Positions 5,772-6,820 of a DNA stretch of 6,820 nt are shown piece after piece. The stretch is taken from positions 1 through 6,820 of the forward strand of contig CAITCX010000323.1 of assembly GCA_903890885.1 (NCBI GenBank), given 5' to 3'. The translations under genes and the position numbers were made by a program. The stretch comes from an uncultured Dehalococcoidia bacterium. Its GTDB lineage: Bacteria > Chloroflexota > Dehalococcoidia > Dehalococcoidales > UBA3254. Below the pieces are notes generated by a model. That model saw only the letters and a list, made by a program, of their open reading frames with translations, was not told the DNA's origin and made no database searches. Within the stretch, counting starts at the first letter, position 1, and the number at the start of each line of letters is the position of its first letter.

Positions 5772-6820
5772 TTTACCGATCTCCAACCTTTCCAGAGAAT
5801 CTTGGCCAGTTTCACCAAACCGATTTTCTTTTTAATCTCATCCATGATCAATTTCTGCTTCTGTTTTTTTGTGACGCCATTGACTGTCAACATCTCTCTT
5901 CCAGCAAATTGAGCCATCTGCGGAAGTTCATTGAATAATTGATGGGTATCATATAAGAAACCCGGGAAGTTGCGGTACTTGTTCATGTCCTTCATGACAA
6001 AAGAGTCATTCATGGCTTGTATGTAAGAAGACAGGCCTTGCTTTGAAACGTCATTCTTTTTAAGAGCGGCGATGATAGCTTCGGCCGCCATCTTACCAGA
6101 AGCCATAGCCAGATTGCTGCCTTCGCGGTGCAGCGCATTAAAAAGCATGGCCGAATCACCAGCAATTAAATAACCGTCTCCGGCTAATTTCGGAATTGTG
6201 TCGTAGCCGCCTTCAGCCAGCCAGTGAGCAGTGTATTCGATGGCTTTCCCACCCGCTATTAAAGGAGCTACCATGGGGTGCAATTTATATGCTTCCAGAA
6301 GTTCATAGGGTTTCATTTTAGATTTAGCGAAAGCGGCAAGATTGGCGCCCACTGAAATTGAGATAGAATTTTTATTGGTATAAATGATGGAAACGCCGTC
6401 CATCCCGCCAGTAATTTCTCCCAGAACTTCCGTAGTAACGCCATCTGCCTGTGAAACACCGAAACGCTGTTCAATGGTCTCTGCGGGTATTTCAATGGTC
6501 TCCTTGACCGCCAGTGCCACATGCTCAGCTTTCAGTTCTGGTCTGAATCCAGCCTTGACTGCCAGTGGAGAATTGACACCATCAGCCAGCAATACAATTT
6601 TAGCCTGTACCTCTCCGTCCTGCCGGTTGGTAACCACCCCGGTTACCTTACCTGACGCGTCTTTCAATAAATCTACGACGGTGGTGCCTGCCACAACTAA
6701 AGCACCTTTCCTCCTGGCCTGCTCTGCAAACCAGCGGTCGAACTTGGCACGTCCCACCGTAAAAACGTTAAATTTCCTCTCTTTGGTAAAAACACTATCA
6801 CGATAGCCGATGCTGTATCC
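5768..6820 (-). CDS. fixC: FixC-like FAD-dependent electron-transfer flavoprotein:quinone oxidoreductase (5' partial)
   Basis: The frame is open to the right window edge, so the N-terminus, with its Rossmann GxGxxG motif, lies outside. The 350 visible residues are numbered from the edge; the family is about 430 long. The GTG at 6757 is internal: 21 in-frame residues precede it and lead into FTVGRAKFDRWFAEQA, the usual FixC TVLRAKFDRWFA block. An ADG motif sits at about 79-81, and the FAD-binding signature AGDSAMLFNALHREGSNLA lies around 220-238, followed by SGKMAAEAI. FixC takes electrons from the FixAB flavoprotein and, with FixX, passes them to quinone at the membrane while FixAB reduces ferredoxin or flavodoxin. 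The last helices (KKIGLVKLAKILWKGW) are amphipathic and may touch the membrane. fixX overlaps its stop by four bases. fixA and fixB would be expected to the right, outside the window. Confidence 0.92.
   Translation of the reverse strand, partial: GYSIGYRDSVFTKERKFNVFTVGRAKFDRWFAEQARRKGALVVAGTTVVDLLKDASGKVTGVVTNRQDGEVQAKIVLLADGVNSPLAVKAGFRPELKAEHVALAVKETIEIPAETIEQRFGVSQADGVTTEVLGEITGGMDGVSIIYTNKNSISISVGANLAAFAKSKMKPYELLEAYKLHPMVAPLIAGGKAIEYTAHWLAEGGYDTIPKLAGDGYLIAGDSAMLFNALHREGSNLAMASGKMAAEAIIAALKKNDVSKQGLSSYIQAMNDSFVMKDMNKYRNFPGFLYDTHQLFNELPQMAQFAGREMLTVNGVTKKQKQKLIMDEIKKKIGLVKLAKILWKGWRSVK

Noticed and set aside
6755..6757. GTG as the true start of fixC
   Set aside because: The frame continues to the window edge and encodes family-like sequence before it.

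Overview
The window looks like a chromosomal piece of a strictly anaerobic, energy-limited bacterium, most likely a Clostridia-type Firmicute. Syntrophic fatty-acid oxidisers such as Syntrophomonas, or acetogens, are the closest picture I can offer. This rests on gene content (selenocysteine formate dehydrogenase with a NuoF-like partner, plus FixC/FixX) and moderate GC; no 16S or other taxonomic marker is present, so it is inference.

Left part, plus strand (1-5009): an operon-like run of three genes. First is a NuoF/HydB-type flavin and iron-sulfur subunit whose 5' end is cut off by the window. After 13 bases comes fdhA, a cytoplasmic formate dehydrogenase catalytic subunit with a NuoG-like iron-sulfur extension. 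fdhA is one gene (1789-4458, 889 residues) read through an in-frame TGA at 2821 as selenocysteine; an almost textbook bacterial SECIS hairpin follows the TGA. Third, 29 bases later, is a small four-helix membrane protein I do not recognise.

Middle (5010-5489): 480 bases without a credible protein gene, but not featureless. It has a sigma70-like promoter overlapping a dyad, then about eleven copies of a CTCGTTT motif spaced 10-12 bases apart (one helical turn), then a 12-bp hairpin containing one direct and one inverted copy of the same motif, and finally an intrinsic terminator for the minus-strand genes. The array is the least explained signal in the window.

Right part, minus strand (5490-6820): fixC (5' end beyond the window edge) and fixX, overlapping by an ATGA junction and converging on the formate dehydrogenase operon. 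FixC/FixX form the quinone-reducing arm of the FixABCX electron-bifurcating flavoprotein complex.

Together the genes suggest redox balancing around NADH, ferredoxin, quinone and formate. The NuoF-like subunit and FdhA would exchange electrons between NAD(H) (possibly with ferredoxin) and the CO2/formate couple, while FixCX would connect NADH/ferredoxin bifurcation to the membrane quinone pool. Physiological direction cannot be read from the sequence.
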